Positions 24,637-35,872 of a stretch of 64,000 nucleotides of DNA are shown here, one piece after another (positions within the stretch are counted from its first letter, which is position 1; each line of letters starts with the position of its first letter). The notes beneath the pieces are model-generated. The model saw only the letters and a program-made list of their open reading frames with translations. It had not been told where the DNA came from and ran no database searches. This DNA comes from Euonymus europaeus (Eukaryota; Streptophyta; Magnoliopsida; Celastrales; Celastraceae): the NCBI GenBank assembly GCA_963580455.1, contig OY756960.1:23123238-23187237 (forward strand), written 5' to 3'. The translations under genes and the position numbers were made by a program.

Positions 24637-25640
24637 TATTACTTTCAGTCGCCGAAATATAGCTCATATTTTATTTTGGTCACCAAACGATTAAAACGTT
24701 TCAAATCAATCATCCAATTTTTTATTTTATTATAGTCAAGTCACACAGACATATTTTCTCTAAACCGAACAGCTAAAAGGGTGACTTGTTTGTTTGATTT
24801 GCTTTCAATTGGGCCACATGAAAAATGATCGTCACGTGAAAATGTCTTTTATTTTTTAAAATAAAAAATATAAAAGATAAAATTGAAAATAAAAATTTCT
24901 TACCTTCTCTCTCCTCTACGATCTAAACCATCGAAGAAGGCCACCTCGAGCAGTAGCAAGTCTGGGAAGTATGTCGAGCGTGTCGGTGATGGAGCACCTA
25001 TTTATCTCACAGTCGTCCTTGAATACTTGTTGCAGGGGTATTATTTTTCTGTCTATGGGCGAATAACATTCTATCTTTAGCATTCAACAATAACTCTTAC
25101 TTGCTCTTTGTATTCTGGAATCTGTAAGTGGCACAAGGACTTCGAAGGGTGTCGATGATGACGCATCCATGACCACTCCTTCATGGTTAAGTGTGAGTTG
25201 ACGAATTCTTTTGGTAATAGGTGAGTTACGGATCCTAAGTGATTACATCAATTCAATTTGGGGTTTACTACTTTTGGTGAACTAAGTTGCGCTTGGCATA
25301 TATTGTCACTAATAGCTTTTAGATTTTGAATTTGTTCTGATAGATCACAGAGGAGAATGAGAGGGGGGTGGGGGAACCGGAGGAGAGAGGGAGAGAATAA
25401 TTTTTTTTACTTTTATAATTTTTATTTAAAAATTGAAGGGCATTTTTAGTAGCGATCATTTTTCACGTGGATCAATTAAAAGCAAGTCAAACAATCACGT
25501 CGTCTTTTTGGCCGATCGGCTTAGATAAAATATGCACGAATGACTTGACTATAATAAAATAAAATGTTATGTCAGTAACTTGAAACATTTAATCTTTTAG
25601 AAATTAAAATGAAACATGTGCTATTTTTCTATTAACCCTG
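24637..25640. mobile_element. Long-inverted-repeat element (Pack-MULE-like) carrying host gene DNA
   Basis: Arms of about 230–250 bp (left about 24652–24890, right about 25400–25632) are diverged inverted copies: TTTTATTTTATTATAGTCAA reads rightward in the left arm and as its complement in the right arm, as do AAAAATGATCG and the CTTGTTTGTTTGATTTGCTT-like segment. The unpaired centre of about 500 bp contains a histone H2A fragment. Direct repeats TTTTTAATGAGTTGA (24622–24636) and TTTTTAATAAGTTGA (25641–25655) flank the element with one mismatch; they could be an aged target duplication, although they are longer than the 9–11 bp typical of MULEs. No transposase is present. Confidence 0.7.
24925..25036 (+). 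pseudogene. Captured histone H2A gene fragment
   Basis: The frame reads KKATSSSSK then SGKYVERVGDGAPIYLTVVLEYL, matching the H2A N-terminal tail and the GKYAERVG(A)GAPVYL..VLEYL helix region. About 15 residues between tail and helix (the GLQFPVGRI segment) are missing, so this is an internally deleted piece. Homology stops at GAATACTTGTTGCAGG followed by GGTATT, close to where many plant H2A genes have an intron, suggesting that genomic DNA was captured. It is not functional: no acidic-patch region or C-terminus follows. Confidence 0.8.
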
Positions 25641-27632
25641 TTTTTAATAAGTTGAACCATTGGATAATGTTCATATATAGTGTATATAAAGTGAATGGTA
25701 TGGTTAAATTAATATGTAATTAGTTGGATCTTAATTTTTCTAATTTAAGACTATCTGGTTGACCCTACAAGGCTGGTCCAACTAATCCTCCAAAGCCGTA
25801 AAACCAACATGGGAGCAATCAAGCCCTAAGAAGTAAATATTACATACTGCTAATCTTTTAACTTTAAAGAGCATAAAACAATCCCAAGTTAAAGATTTTA
25901 ACACCGTATAAATATAACTCAATCGAGTGATTTATGAGTAAATATTCAATCTACTCAAGCAATTAAAGAATTTTATTGGCCAATGCGGCCTGAGAAGAAT
26001 AAAATCAGGACGATGTTTTTGTCTAAAATGAATAATATTAATTTACAGCGTTTATGCAATTATGCTGAAATTCCTAATATTTTCGAATTCCTCACAAAGT
26101 ATATGGATTAAAAAAAAATTACCAAACATAGGTAGGTACAAAATACGAACACTTTTCAAGCTCAATTTACTGCCTACCTAGAAAACAGATGGGAAGATAA
26201 ATCAAATGAATGGGATAATTCACAATTTATCAGAAGTTGACGCCGCAGAATAACAACGACTCTCCAACCTCCTCCACCTTGTAGAGTGTTTATATTCAAT
26301 TAATTCGTGTTAAATGATCATAAAAACTCTCTACTTAATCTCACCACTATAGCACTTGTAACTAGGTGTGGTTGGGCGACACCAATTCCTGTTATAGTTA
26401 ACCAGAATCCAAGTCCAATACAATTATCATAAGTTCTTTTAATCACCTTTTGTCAACGATTTCATTACGGCGGTTTAGCTCGGGCTATGGACCTTAACGA
26501 CACATTTGATTGCTAATTCAATCAATGCGAGCGAACGTGAGGTAAATGTGAAATGAGCGTCATCATGTTTGACATGAAATAAAGTGTCAGTATGAGTATT
26601 ATAATTTTAATGCTAAATTGGTTGAATAGTATTCTGAACAGCAAAACTTATTATATATTGTGTAGATTTATCCGTCTCCAATCTTCATAAGAGGAGAATG
26701 AGAGTGAGATGAGCTTGAGATTGGGGTGGTAAAATTTTTGTCTGACCCAGATTAGCTATTTTTCATACCTAAGTTAAACCAAGTTTGGAGATAAGTTTAA
26801 TGTATAAAATTGGGATCTAAACACACACACAAAATTATAATTTAAAATCGGGTTAAAGTCTCAACAAAAATATCTTGTTTGAACCAGTTATCCAAACCTT
26901 GATCGAGATGAGATTATTATATGAATTACTTGTCAGGATTTAAATCAATTCAATATAAATAATTAAGTACGTCTAAAAATCTAAATCGATTTGTACATGC
27001 AAACATCTCGTAAACATTTGATGTTGTTCGACCAAGATCTAGACCCGAATTTTTCTCACCTCTAGTTTTTTATTTCACCCTCTTAAAATCAATTAAATAA
27101 GTGAATGACTAATTTTCACCCTCATTTCGTCTTATCTCCTTTAAAGGTCAACCAAATATTCCATAATTAATAGATTAATTTACGAGGTTATTAATTAATT
27201 AAAGGAAGTAGAAAATCGAGCAGCCAACACCAATATTGCCAGTGTTCGCCGCGTGGCAGGAAGCCATGAACAGAACGACTTTGGACCTAGGCAAACGGGA
27301 GTGCGCGGTTGATTTCTTCTCACACTCAACGAGTAATAAAATGCTTACTTGGCTCCAACCAACCGACGTGGCATGCTCAATAACTCCATGTAGATAAACT
27401 GCTTTGTATCCTGTATTTCACGGCCGGCTAACTCTGTTGTCCACCCTCACTTGCACGCGCGGTGTTAACCACCGTCATCTCCAAATAAAATGTTCATAAG
27501 TATCAAGGGTGGGGTTATCTGAACCCAAAACCCAATTTATCAGTCTCTTTTCATTACTATAAAAATAGAGTGAAACTAAATATAACTCATTTTTTAATTT
27601 TTAAAATTAAAAACTGATGGCACCCCCACACA

Positions 27633-28179
27633 TAGGGGTGTCCAAATCCTATCCGCAATCGAGGAATTAATCCGAATCGTGATTTTTGGATTTCGATTTT
27701 TTGGTTGACAGTTTCAAATTCAGTTATGAATTTAGATATTTTCAAATATTTTTTCTGATTCGATTTTTTCTGATTTAACTGAAAAAATCAAATAATATTT
27801 TATTATGTTTAATTTATTTACTTATTTAAATAATTAAGGCTAAAAAATTAAAGAATTAGGCCCAAATACAATTTCTATTTTATCCATTAGGACTTAAAAT
27901 AGTATCTCCTCCCTCACTATTTCACTCACTTTATTGAAAATAATAATATTTATATATTTATATTATTTTAACTTTTGAATTTCTAATATTTTTAGTCCTC
28001 TAATTACCCTTTAACCCTTTTTTTTAATCATATTAGATTGATGAAATATTTTTTAATCGTCAAAACCGAAATCTGATCCGAACCAAAAAAGTTTGGTTTT
28101 TTCGATTTGATTATCCGATATATATTTTTCAGTTATGGATTTCAAAATGTCATAACCGAAAATCGAACGGACACCCCTA
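27633..28179. mobile_element. hAT-like MITE, 547 bp
   Basis: The terminal inverted repeat TAGGGGTGTCC (27633) is mirrored by GGACACCCCTA (ending 28179), the terminus style of plant hAT non-autonomous elements. Flanks CCCACACA and CCTCCACA are similar but do not form a clean 8-bp duplication. The interior has repeated GATTTT/AAAATC and CCGAA motifs but no ORF. Confidence 0.75.
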
Positions 28180-30348
28180 CCTCCACACCCAATCTTCTTC
28201 TCCTAACACAACCATAACCCAAATGAGCTCACATCGTCGCTCCTCCATCCATTTTTGCATTTGGAAGTGGACCGATGCAATGCGCGATAATTTTTAGACC
28301 TTCCCTTTTCACTTATGTGTTAGAGAGGGTTAGGAATGTTTCTTCGAAGACGAAGAAGGCATTCACGAGAGATCGATCGCTATTGCTAACACGCGCATAT
28401 CATGTGGTATATATTGATGTCGGCTTAGCTCCATGACACTCGATCTTCCCAATCCCAACAATCCATTGTCAAGTTATAGTCATCATCTTTTCACCCACCA
28501 AAACCAAACTAGCAAAGGAACAAGAGAGGGTCTTTGTATTTCCTCTGTTTTGTTTGCCAACGTACATATCCACTATTGACTTACAGCTTTGCGATCGATG
28601 GCGAGGATTTAGAGGCCGAGTTCGAGAAGCTACAAGATCGGGCTTTTATGTAGTTGGGTATGCTGAGATCTACTCGAATCTGGAGCTAATTGTGTTTAAT
28701 CCAAAAGCTATTCTTTCTCGAAGAAGTGGACGACCTGAGAGAGACAATTGAAGAGGGGTAAGCTGAGAGACGGCTGAAGTAGGGTTCTGGAGTTGGATCA
28801 ATTTGGAGTTTTACTAGGATAAATTTTTTGATATTTTTGAGGTGTCATCGTTAATTGTTGGGTGACCCAAATATCAATCAATCAATTAGAGGCTGTTTGG
28901 TTTGCCTCTTTTGGGCTGTTTTGAGTTTTGGGTTTTGATGAAAACTCAAAACATGTTTGGTTCATCATTTTTAAAAGTCCATTTTTGAAAACAGGCCCAA
29001 AACAATAGCCTGTAAATGAAAACGACTTTTGGTCGTTTTGGTGTTTTCACCAAAACACGGAGAAGTCCGTCATTTACGAAACCGGCCTTCTTTTAGGAGA
29101 ACAGAGGTAGGCGTGTTTCTTCCTTTCGTCTTCTCCGTTGCTCTAGGGTTCGCGATTCGCCGCTCCGATTTCTGCAAGTTCGAGCTAGATCATCAGGTGA
29201 GTAGTCTTTATGTGATTCATCAATATAGGGTTCGAATTTGTGCTCAGAAATCGGTATAACTGAACTCTCCCGATTCTCTTTCTCTACAGATTGAAGGCTC
29301 GTTCGGCGATTGCTTTTTTTTTCTCAAACTTGTATGTTTGATAGTACTATCCTTAGAGTCTCTCCTGCTCGTCCAGGTTTGTTATTCTTCTTTTAGATCT
29401 GATTTTTGTCCTTTATAAATCTAGTTTGATGAAAATTGTTTTAGGGTTTAGGCGTTGCTCATTCTTTTTTGAAATTCTGAAATTGTGCCTCTTCTCTCTT
29501 CAAATTTGTTGAACAAGGACACCGAATTGGGTGATTGAAGATATTTGCTGCTTGATTCTACTTCCCCTCAGCACCAGGTACGATTCAAGGCTGCCTTCAA
29601 TTTTTTATCGCCATTTTTTGTTTTTTTTTATGGATTTGCTGTTGCTATTGATGATTGTTGGTGATTGGTGATTGTTGATTGCTGTTGAAATTCGATGCTA
29701 TTGATGATTGTTGGATCTGTAGTTGTTTGAAAATCATAATCAATGGTGGACCTTTTGAAATTGATGATTGTTGGTGTAGTTTGATAATTGAGATGACAGA
29801 TTATTGTTTCTTAAGCAAATTAGGGTCATGCCATGGCAGCTTGTATGTGGTGGTGGGACACATATCCAACTTATTGGGGGAGTAGGAGAGAATCAGAAGG
29901 AAATTGATCTGGAGAGAATCAGAAGCAAATTAGGGCCATGCCATGACAATTTTGTATTTAATTTTTTTGACAAAATCCAATTTGAATTTGAATGTGATCT
30001 GGATTTGGATTTGGCTCCAGTTGAATCAATATTGGAATTGGATTTGTCTCCAATTTGTGCGCCTCATCACTATCTTGGTTGAGCTCACTTGTTATATGTG
30101 CTAAAAGATTGACTTTATGTATTTTCACAAAGAGTATGCTTATTTGGGAGAATGGTAAAATCACCCTTTTGCAAACAAGCCAAAAATGCTCAATGAACCT
30201 TATGAAATTATATGTTGTCTTTCTTCTCAAACTTTTTTGTAGTTACATATTATGTTTTGTGGTGGATTTTACCATATAGGGTTTATTGGGAAGTTGATGC
30301 ATATTATTTGCAATTGTTTGTTTATATGCTTGATATTTAATATAGAAA

Positions 30349-31342
30349 ATGGGAGGCCAAAAAGGTAAGACCAAGGAACCAATGCAATGGTCTAATGAGA
30401 ATGAGGCTGCCTTCATTGGAATTTTATATGAACATGTAAAAGCGGGGCATTTACAATGTTCTACTTTCACCAAAGATATGTGGGCCAAGATTAATGAAGA
30501 GTTGCTCCTTGCAACACAAGCTGATTATGGAGTAGATAAGTTGAAAGGGAAGTGGAACCGTTTACGGACAGAGCATCGACACTTCTCGGATCTTTTAGGT
30601 CATACTGGTGTCACATGGGATCCGAATACAAACGAAGTGAATGCTGCAGAAGAAGTTTGGCAACACTTCTATACTGTAAGTTCAAATTCAATTGATTTTG
30701 AAATTTATCGATTTATTCATGTGTACTTGAATATTAATGTGTGCATGTTTCTTAATGATGTAGATTAATAAGACTACCTACAGCACCTTCCGGAGGGTGG
30801 GATGTAAGCACTATCAAGTTTTGGGAGGGATCTTTGGTGGGACTACAGCTACCGGAGGGTTAGGCACTGCTTCAACACAACTTCCACCTACGTCAGCTGA
30901 AGAGAGAGAGCTAGAGGAGGATTTCCTAAATAATGGAGTGCATGTCCGGGTTGAGAATGAGGACGAAGTTGTTGAAAGTAGCCGACGCCGAAGGAAAGAA
31001 CCTAAGATCAGTAGAGCTGAAAAACTTGAATCATGTATGGAGCGCTGGTCATCTACAGTTGAGAAGCGTAGTGATGAATCGGAAACGAGGACATTATACT
31101 TTAAAGAGAAGCTTGCACGTTTGCAGAAAAAGACAGCTGAAGAGGGAGCAGGTGAAGGCAGCAGTGTTGATCCTTATTCTAATATGGTGTGCGTGAACAT
31201 CTTGAATGCTATGGAAGGGGTGTCCAATGAGGTATACTTGAAAGCAATAAAGGCCTTCAAGGATGCTCTTTTTAGGCAGACATTTGTGATGATGCCTGAA
31301 ACCCGCAGACTGCCTATCTTGGAACTTCTTGGAGAGTTCTGA
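30349..31342 (+). CDS. PIF/Harbinger ORF1, Myb/SANT-like DNA-binding protein
   Basis: Exons 30349–30675 and 30764–31342 (GTAAGT/GTAG intron, phase 0) give 301 aa. The N-terminal half is the Myb/SANT-like domain: MQWSNENEAAFIGILYEH, then MWAKINEELL, KLKGKWNRLRTEHRHFSDLLG with the conserved tryptophans, and GVTWDPNTNEV. The middle is acidic and carries a basic RRRRKEP patch; the C-terminus is helical (VYLKAIKAFKDALFRQTF, ending RRLPILELLGEF). In this superfamily ORF1 partners the transposase for nuclear import and DNA binding at the ends. The ATG follows a splice acceptor (TATAG|AAAATG), so the mRNA leader is probably spliced on. ORF2 starts 175 bp downstream. Confidence 0.92.
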
Positions 31343-31517
31343 TGTTTTTTCTATGTCATGAATTTTTCGGACTTTTTTAGTTGTTTTAGTTGTGATAATG
31401 AATCTCTTTTATTGGTTGTTTTGAGAACATTTTTCTTGTTGAACTTTCTGAACTCGATTGACTTCTCAAGCTTTTATATGTAATAAATGACTTGGTTCTT
31501 AAATTATTTTTGCAGAA

Positions 31518-32895
31518 ATGTCAGGACATGGTTCTTCATCATATGTGACTGACTCTGAAACAAGTGATGATGATATTAACTTGACAGATGATTTGGATGA
31601 GGAGTGTGGGGATGTACTTATGCTAAATTATTTTTTGGCCAACGAAAGGAGCTTGCTGGATAGAATGCCGTGCAGGACATCAGTGCTTTCTGGAAAAATG
31701 TTCGTTCAAGAAGTTTTAAATGGAAATCCAACTGTATGTCATGATATTTTCCGAATGCAGAAGCATGTATTTTTGAATTTCTGTGATGTTTTGAAAGAGA
31801 GAGGCTTGCTTAAAGACGGAAAGAAAGTCAATGTTGAGGAAGGGGTTGCAATGTTTCTAATGATCATAGGGCACACCACTAGGTATCGTATAATTGCCGA
31901 TCGGTTTCAACATTCAAATTATACGGTTAGCAAATGGTTCAAGAGAGTAATACGAGCAGTTTGTACATTGGGTACTGAGATAATTAGGCCAACTAATCAG
32001 AATGTCGTGCATGAGCGCCTATTGAGGAAATATCCGTATTTCAAGGTTAGTTTGTATATTTTTATTTTTTTAAGACTTTGTTCTTAAATAACAAAACTAT
32101 AATATTTGTGTAGGATTGTATTGGAGCGATAGATGGTACACATGTTGCCGCGTGGGCACCTGCTTCAAAACAAACATCTTTTCGTGGAAGAAAAACTAAT
32201 GTCACACAAAATGTGATGGTGGCTTGCGATTTTGATATGAGATTCATATTTGTTTTTTCCGGATGGGAAGGCACGACAAATGATTCGAGAGTCTTCATTG
32301 ACGCTGTAACAAGGGTTGGAAATAATTTTCCAATGCCACGAGGAGGTACAATATAAAACTTAGGATTATTTTATCAAATAAATGGTATTTTTTTTGGCAT
32401 GAAATAATTAATTATATTTAATTTGCAGATCAATTTTACCTTGTTGATGCTGGATATCCTAATATGCCTGGATTTCTTGCTCCTTATCGAGGTCGGAGAT
32501 ATCATTTGCGTGATTATCGTGGACGTGGAAGACCACGTGGGAAGGAAGAATTGTTCAATTATAGACACTCCTCCTGCCGGAACATTATTGAACGCTGCAT
32601 TGGAGTTCTGAAGGCAAGATTTCCCATTTTAAAATTAATGCCTAATTATCCTCTTTATAGGCAGAGGCAAATCCCTACTGCATGTTGCGTGGTACATAAT
32701 TTCATTAGGCAGGAGCACGCTCTGGATACGCTTTTTGCCGAGTACTCAACGGAGAATATGATATTTGAAGATGCTATTGAGTCAAATCAAGCTGATGAAG
32801 TGATACAGTTTGATACCAGTCAAACTGCTCAGATGGGGCAACTCAGAGATCAAATAGCTACACAAATGTGGAATGACTACGCAGCGACTCATTAG
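31518..32895 (+). CDS. PIF/Harbinger transposase (DDE_Tnp_4)
   Basis: Exons 31518–32045, 32114–32345 and 32429–32895 join in phase to 408 aa. An acidic N-terminus is followed by a helix-turn-helix-like segment (GHTTRYRIIADRFQHS…TVSKWFKRV). The catalytic core has all three acids: CIGAIDGTHV (Asp), FYLVDAGYPN (Asp) and NIIERCIGVLKARF (Glu). PYRGRRYHLRDY and CCVVHNFIR are typical of the family. No stop or frameshift was found, so activity is possible. The ATG lies 4 bases after an acceptor (TTTTTGCAG|AAATG), as in ORF1. Splicing from a common leader would explain both starts. Confidence 0.95.
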
Positions 32896-33712
32896 TAATT
32901 TTATTTTAGAAAGTATTTTAATGCATATTGGGAAAATGTATGACTTATTCAAGAGCTTGTTGCAGTGTTTAAAATACTTATTAAATAATTTTAATTTAGA
33001 AAATACTTTAATGCATATTAAAATATGTATGTATTATTTGGAGTTTGTAACTTCATATATTATGTTACTTTTATATGATAATATGTTAATCATACACAAT
33101 TTGTTCAAAAACTGCAAACCAAACGCATTTTCAGTTTTCATTTTCAAAAACAGTTTTTCAGAATAATCAAACCAAACGCATTTTCAATTTTCTGAAAACA
33201 GACTCTCAAAACAGAAAACTGAAAACAACTCTAAAAACTGAAAACTGAAAACTGAAATCCAAACCAAACAGCCTCTTATATTTTATAGGCTTTAATAGCG
33301 CGTAAATACCACGGTGGGAAGGGTGCGCAAGTGCGGCTTGTGTTGCTCAGAAATATCAAGAAAGATTTGCGTAAATGTATTTATACCTCCTCCTTTGCTC
33401 CCTATTGCCTACAATAACTACTCCTCCTCCCAACCCCCATAAAAACACTCTTCGCCCTCTTCTGCACACGGAGAAGAAAACTGCCTTGAGAAACAGAAAC
33501 CAAATCCTTTCCTTAACATTCACGCCTCCATTAACTTCCTTCCTTTCTCTCTTCATCTTCTCACTTCCCATAAAAAAAAACCCATATCTCTGTTTTTTTC
33601 TTTTCCATTCTCTGCTTTCTACACATTTAAAACACAAGCTCTCTACTCAGTCACACTACCACCACTGATTCGCTTTGCTTATTCTTTCTCTCTCTTTGCC
33701 TTTCCTCTTTCT

Positions 33713-33719
33713 CTATAAA
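33713..33719 (+). promoter_or_regulatory. Candidate TATA box of the YUCCA gene
   Basis: TATAAAT in a CT-rich context lies about 80 bp before ATG 33797. A second candidate, TATTTATA near 33379, would give a long pyrimidine-rich leader. Both are downstream of the PIF/Harbinger right end at 33275, so the element sits just outside or within the core promoter region. Confidence 0.4.
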
Positions 33720-33796
33720 TCTCACCAAGAGGGTTAATTTTCTCTATCTGGTCTTTCTTCGTTTTCTTTTTTTAATTTTTTCTTGGGATTTTCAAG

Positions 33797-35872
33797 ATGG
33801 GTTCATGTTCTTGTAGTAGCAGAGAAGACCGGCAAGAGTTGTTGCATCAAAAGTACTCTGTTTCTGTCCACGGGCCTATCATAGTAGGTGCTGGACCATC
33901 TGGTCTAGCTGCCGCTGCTTGCTTATCTGAAAATGGAGTCCCTTCATTGATTCTCGAAAAGAGTGATTGCATAGCCTCTCTATGGCAACACAGGACCTAC
34001 GATCGCCTCAAACTCCACCTCCCTAAACACTTATGTGAACTACCACTTCTGGGTTTCCCTAAAATTTTTCCTAAGTACCCCACAAAGCGCCAGTTCATCT
34101 CTTACATGGAATCCTATGCTCTGCACTTCTCAATCAAACCTATATTCAATCAATCTGTTGAGAAGGCTGAGTTTGATCATTCTTGTGGGCGTTGGAGGCT
34201 TCAGACTCAAGATTGCGAGTACATTTCAAGGTGGCTTATTGTTGCAACTGGAGAGAATGCAGAGCCTGTGATTCCTGAAATTCCTGGTATTGACAAGTTC
34301 AAAGTCCCTGTTGTGCATACAAGTATGTACAAGTCTGGTTTTGAGTTCAAGAACCAGAGGGTTTTGGTTATTGGGTGTGGAAATTCTGGAATGGAAGTTG
34401 GATTAGACCTCTGTAGATACAATGCCATCCCGCATATGGTTGTTAGAAACACAGTGAGTTTTCTTTAATTAACCAAAATTAGTTCTCAAATTAGGATTTT
34501 AGTGATTTGGGTTTGTTTGTTTTTGTCTCTAATTTTGTTCGTTATGATTTTTTCAGGTGCACGTTCTACCAAGAGAGATGCTTGGGATATCAACGTTTGG
34601 GATAGCTATGGCTCTTTTGAAGTGGTTACCATTGAAACTAGTTGACAAGTTCCTTCTTTTGATGTCCAGTTTTATATTGGGCAACACAGACGAATTAGGT
34701 CTCCGGCGACCGAAAACTGGCCCGATTGAGCTAAAAAATGTCACCGGAAAGACTCCTGTGCTTGATGTTGGTGCACTCTCACAAATAAGATCCGGCAAAA
34801 TTAAGGTAAACGAAGAAAAAGTTTCCCATCCCATTTTTTGTACTATATTTTGGAGGGTTTTGGCTAATTATTGTTAGGGTTTAATTAGGTTGTGGGAGGT
34901 GTGAAGGAGATAACAATAAATGGAGCCAAATTCATGGATGGACAAGAGAAGGAATTTGATTCAATAATCCTAGCAACTGGTTACAGAAGTAATGTACCTA
35001 CTTGGCTCAAGGTAAAAACTGTGACGTCCTGTTTGCCTTATATATAAATCATCTATCATTTTCATGTATTTGACACTGAACTGGACATATGCATGCATAC
35101 CCTGCACAATACTACAAATATCCTCTGTTCTCCATGCAAACTATAGTAATATCAGTCAAGGATTTGTTTGTTTCTAATTAGTCTTCTTTTGTGTTTATTA
35201 AACCAGATTTAGTTTTTTTTTAAAATGTTTTAGGGTCGATTTTGCTAATCATAAGCAGCATATATGTTTAACCAAACTTTCATTTCAAATAGCACAAAGA
35301 TAATAATATCTCAGGTAACATTCCGAAATTGTTTCTGGGCAACCATTTTCTTAGCGTTTCATATTTTTACCCCCCAAATACTCGGATTCGCATTTTTTTT
35401 CAGTCATATTTCAAATATAGCCTATTATTATTATTATTATTTAAGATATATGCTAAATTTCAAATGGTTTGCTAAACAGGCCCTTCAATATCGTGCAATA
35501 TTTGTGTGGCTTTTTGTTGTTATGGGGTTTGTTTGAATGATTTCCTATAGTTTCTACAATGCATTGAATTTTGGGAATACTTTTAAAATCAAATCGCAAA
35601 ACAGGCCCTAATACTTTGTTTCTTTTGCTGATTTTGTATTATAGGGTTGTGATATTTTCACTAAGGATGGCATGCCTAGAAAGCCATTTCCTAACGGTTG
35701 GAAAGGAGAGAACGGACTGTACGCTGTTGGATTTACAAGAAAGGGAATTCTTGGAATGGCCTCTGACGCCGTTAAAATTGCGCAGGATATTGCAGATGGA
35801 TGGAGAACTATTCAGGACTTCAACAACACTTGTAACTCCATGAATATTATGCTACCCAGAAAACATGAATGA
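33797..35872 (+). CDS. YUC4: Flavin monooxygenase YUCCA (YUC1/YUC4 clade)
   Basis: Converts indole-3-pyruvate to indole-3-acetic acid, the last step of the main auxin pathway. Four exons, 33797–34453, 34557–34805, 34889–35011 and 35645–35872, all phase 0, give 418 aa, normal for the family and with the usual four-exon structure. FAD site GAGPSG at residues 31–36, [10 protein letters not shown] after it, ATGEN about 150–154, HTSMYKSG (FMO-identifying region), NADPH site GCGNSG at 193–198, [20 protein letters not shown] and ATGYRSN about 331. The N-terminus MGSC and [14 protein letters not shown] favour YUC4; [12 protein letters not shown] and the neighbouring LEUNIG gene recall YUC1, so it is best seen as a co-orthologue of the pair. 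The last intron (633 bp) is AT-rich. A transposon ends 522 bp before the ATG. Confidence 0.96.

Larger units (their letters stand above)
19334..28888. other. 9.5-kb gene-poor interval with small transposons
   Basis: No intact gene recognised. It contains the elements listed separately (20272–20650, 24637–25640, 27633–28179), AT microsatellites near 20760–20795 and 21095–21120, and several TGGGCY (site II-like) motifs between 19826 and 20180. Around 27240–27560 a less AT-rich stretch carries ACCAACC, ACGTGGC and a TATAAAAA at about 27559, which looks promoter-like but has no gene downstream before the 27633 element. The open frame at 22598–22810 has no recognisable domain. Confidence 0.6.
28889..33275 (+). 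mobile_element. Apparently intact PIF/Harbinger transposon, 4387 bp
   Basis: Perfect 16-bp terminal inverted repeats GAGGCTGTTTGGTTTG (28889–28904, complement 33260–33275) are flanked by TTA on both sides (28886–28888, 33276–33278), the hallmark 3-bp target duplication of the superfamily. Both expected genes are present on the + strand without lesions: Myb/SANT ORF1 and DDE transposase ORF2. The right end has duplicated AAACCAAACGCATTTTCA segments (33117 and 33171) and several CAAAACAG/ACTGAAAA subterminal repeats. The 1.4-kb leader (28905–30340) has no long ORF but contains plausible splice sites, for example CAG|GTGAGT near 29195. Intact ORFs and perfect TIRs suggest a young copy. Confidence 0.95.

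Noticed and set aside
24883..25080. A working histone H2A gene
   Set aside because: The middle of the histone fold is deleted and no C-terminal half follows; it lies inside an inverted-repeat element.
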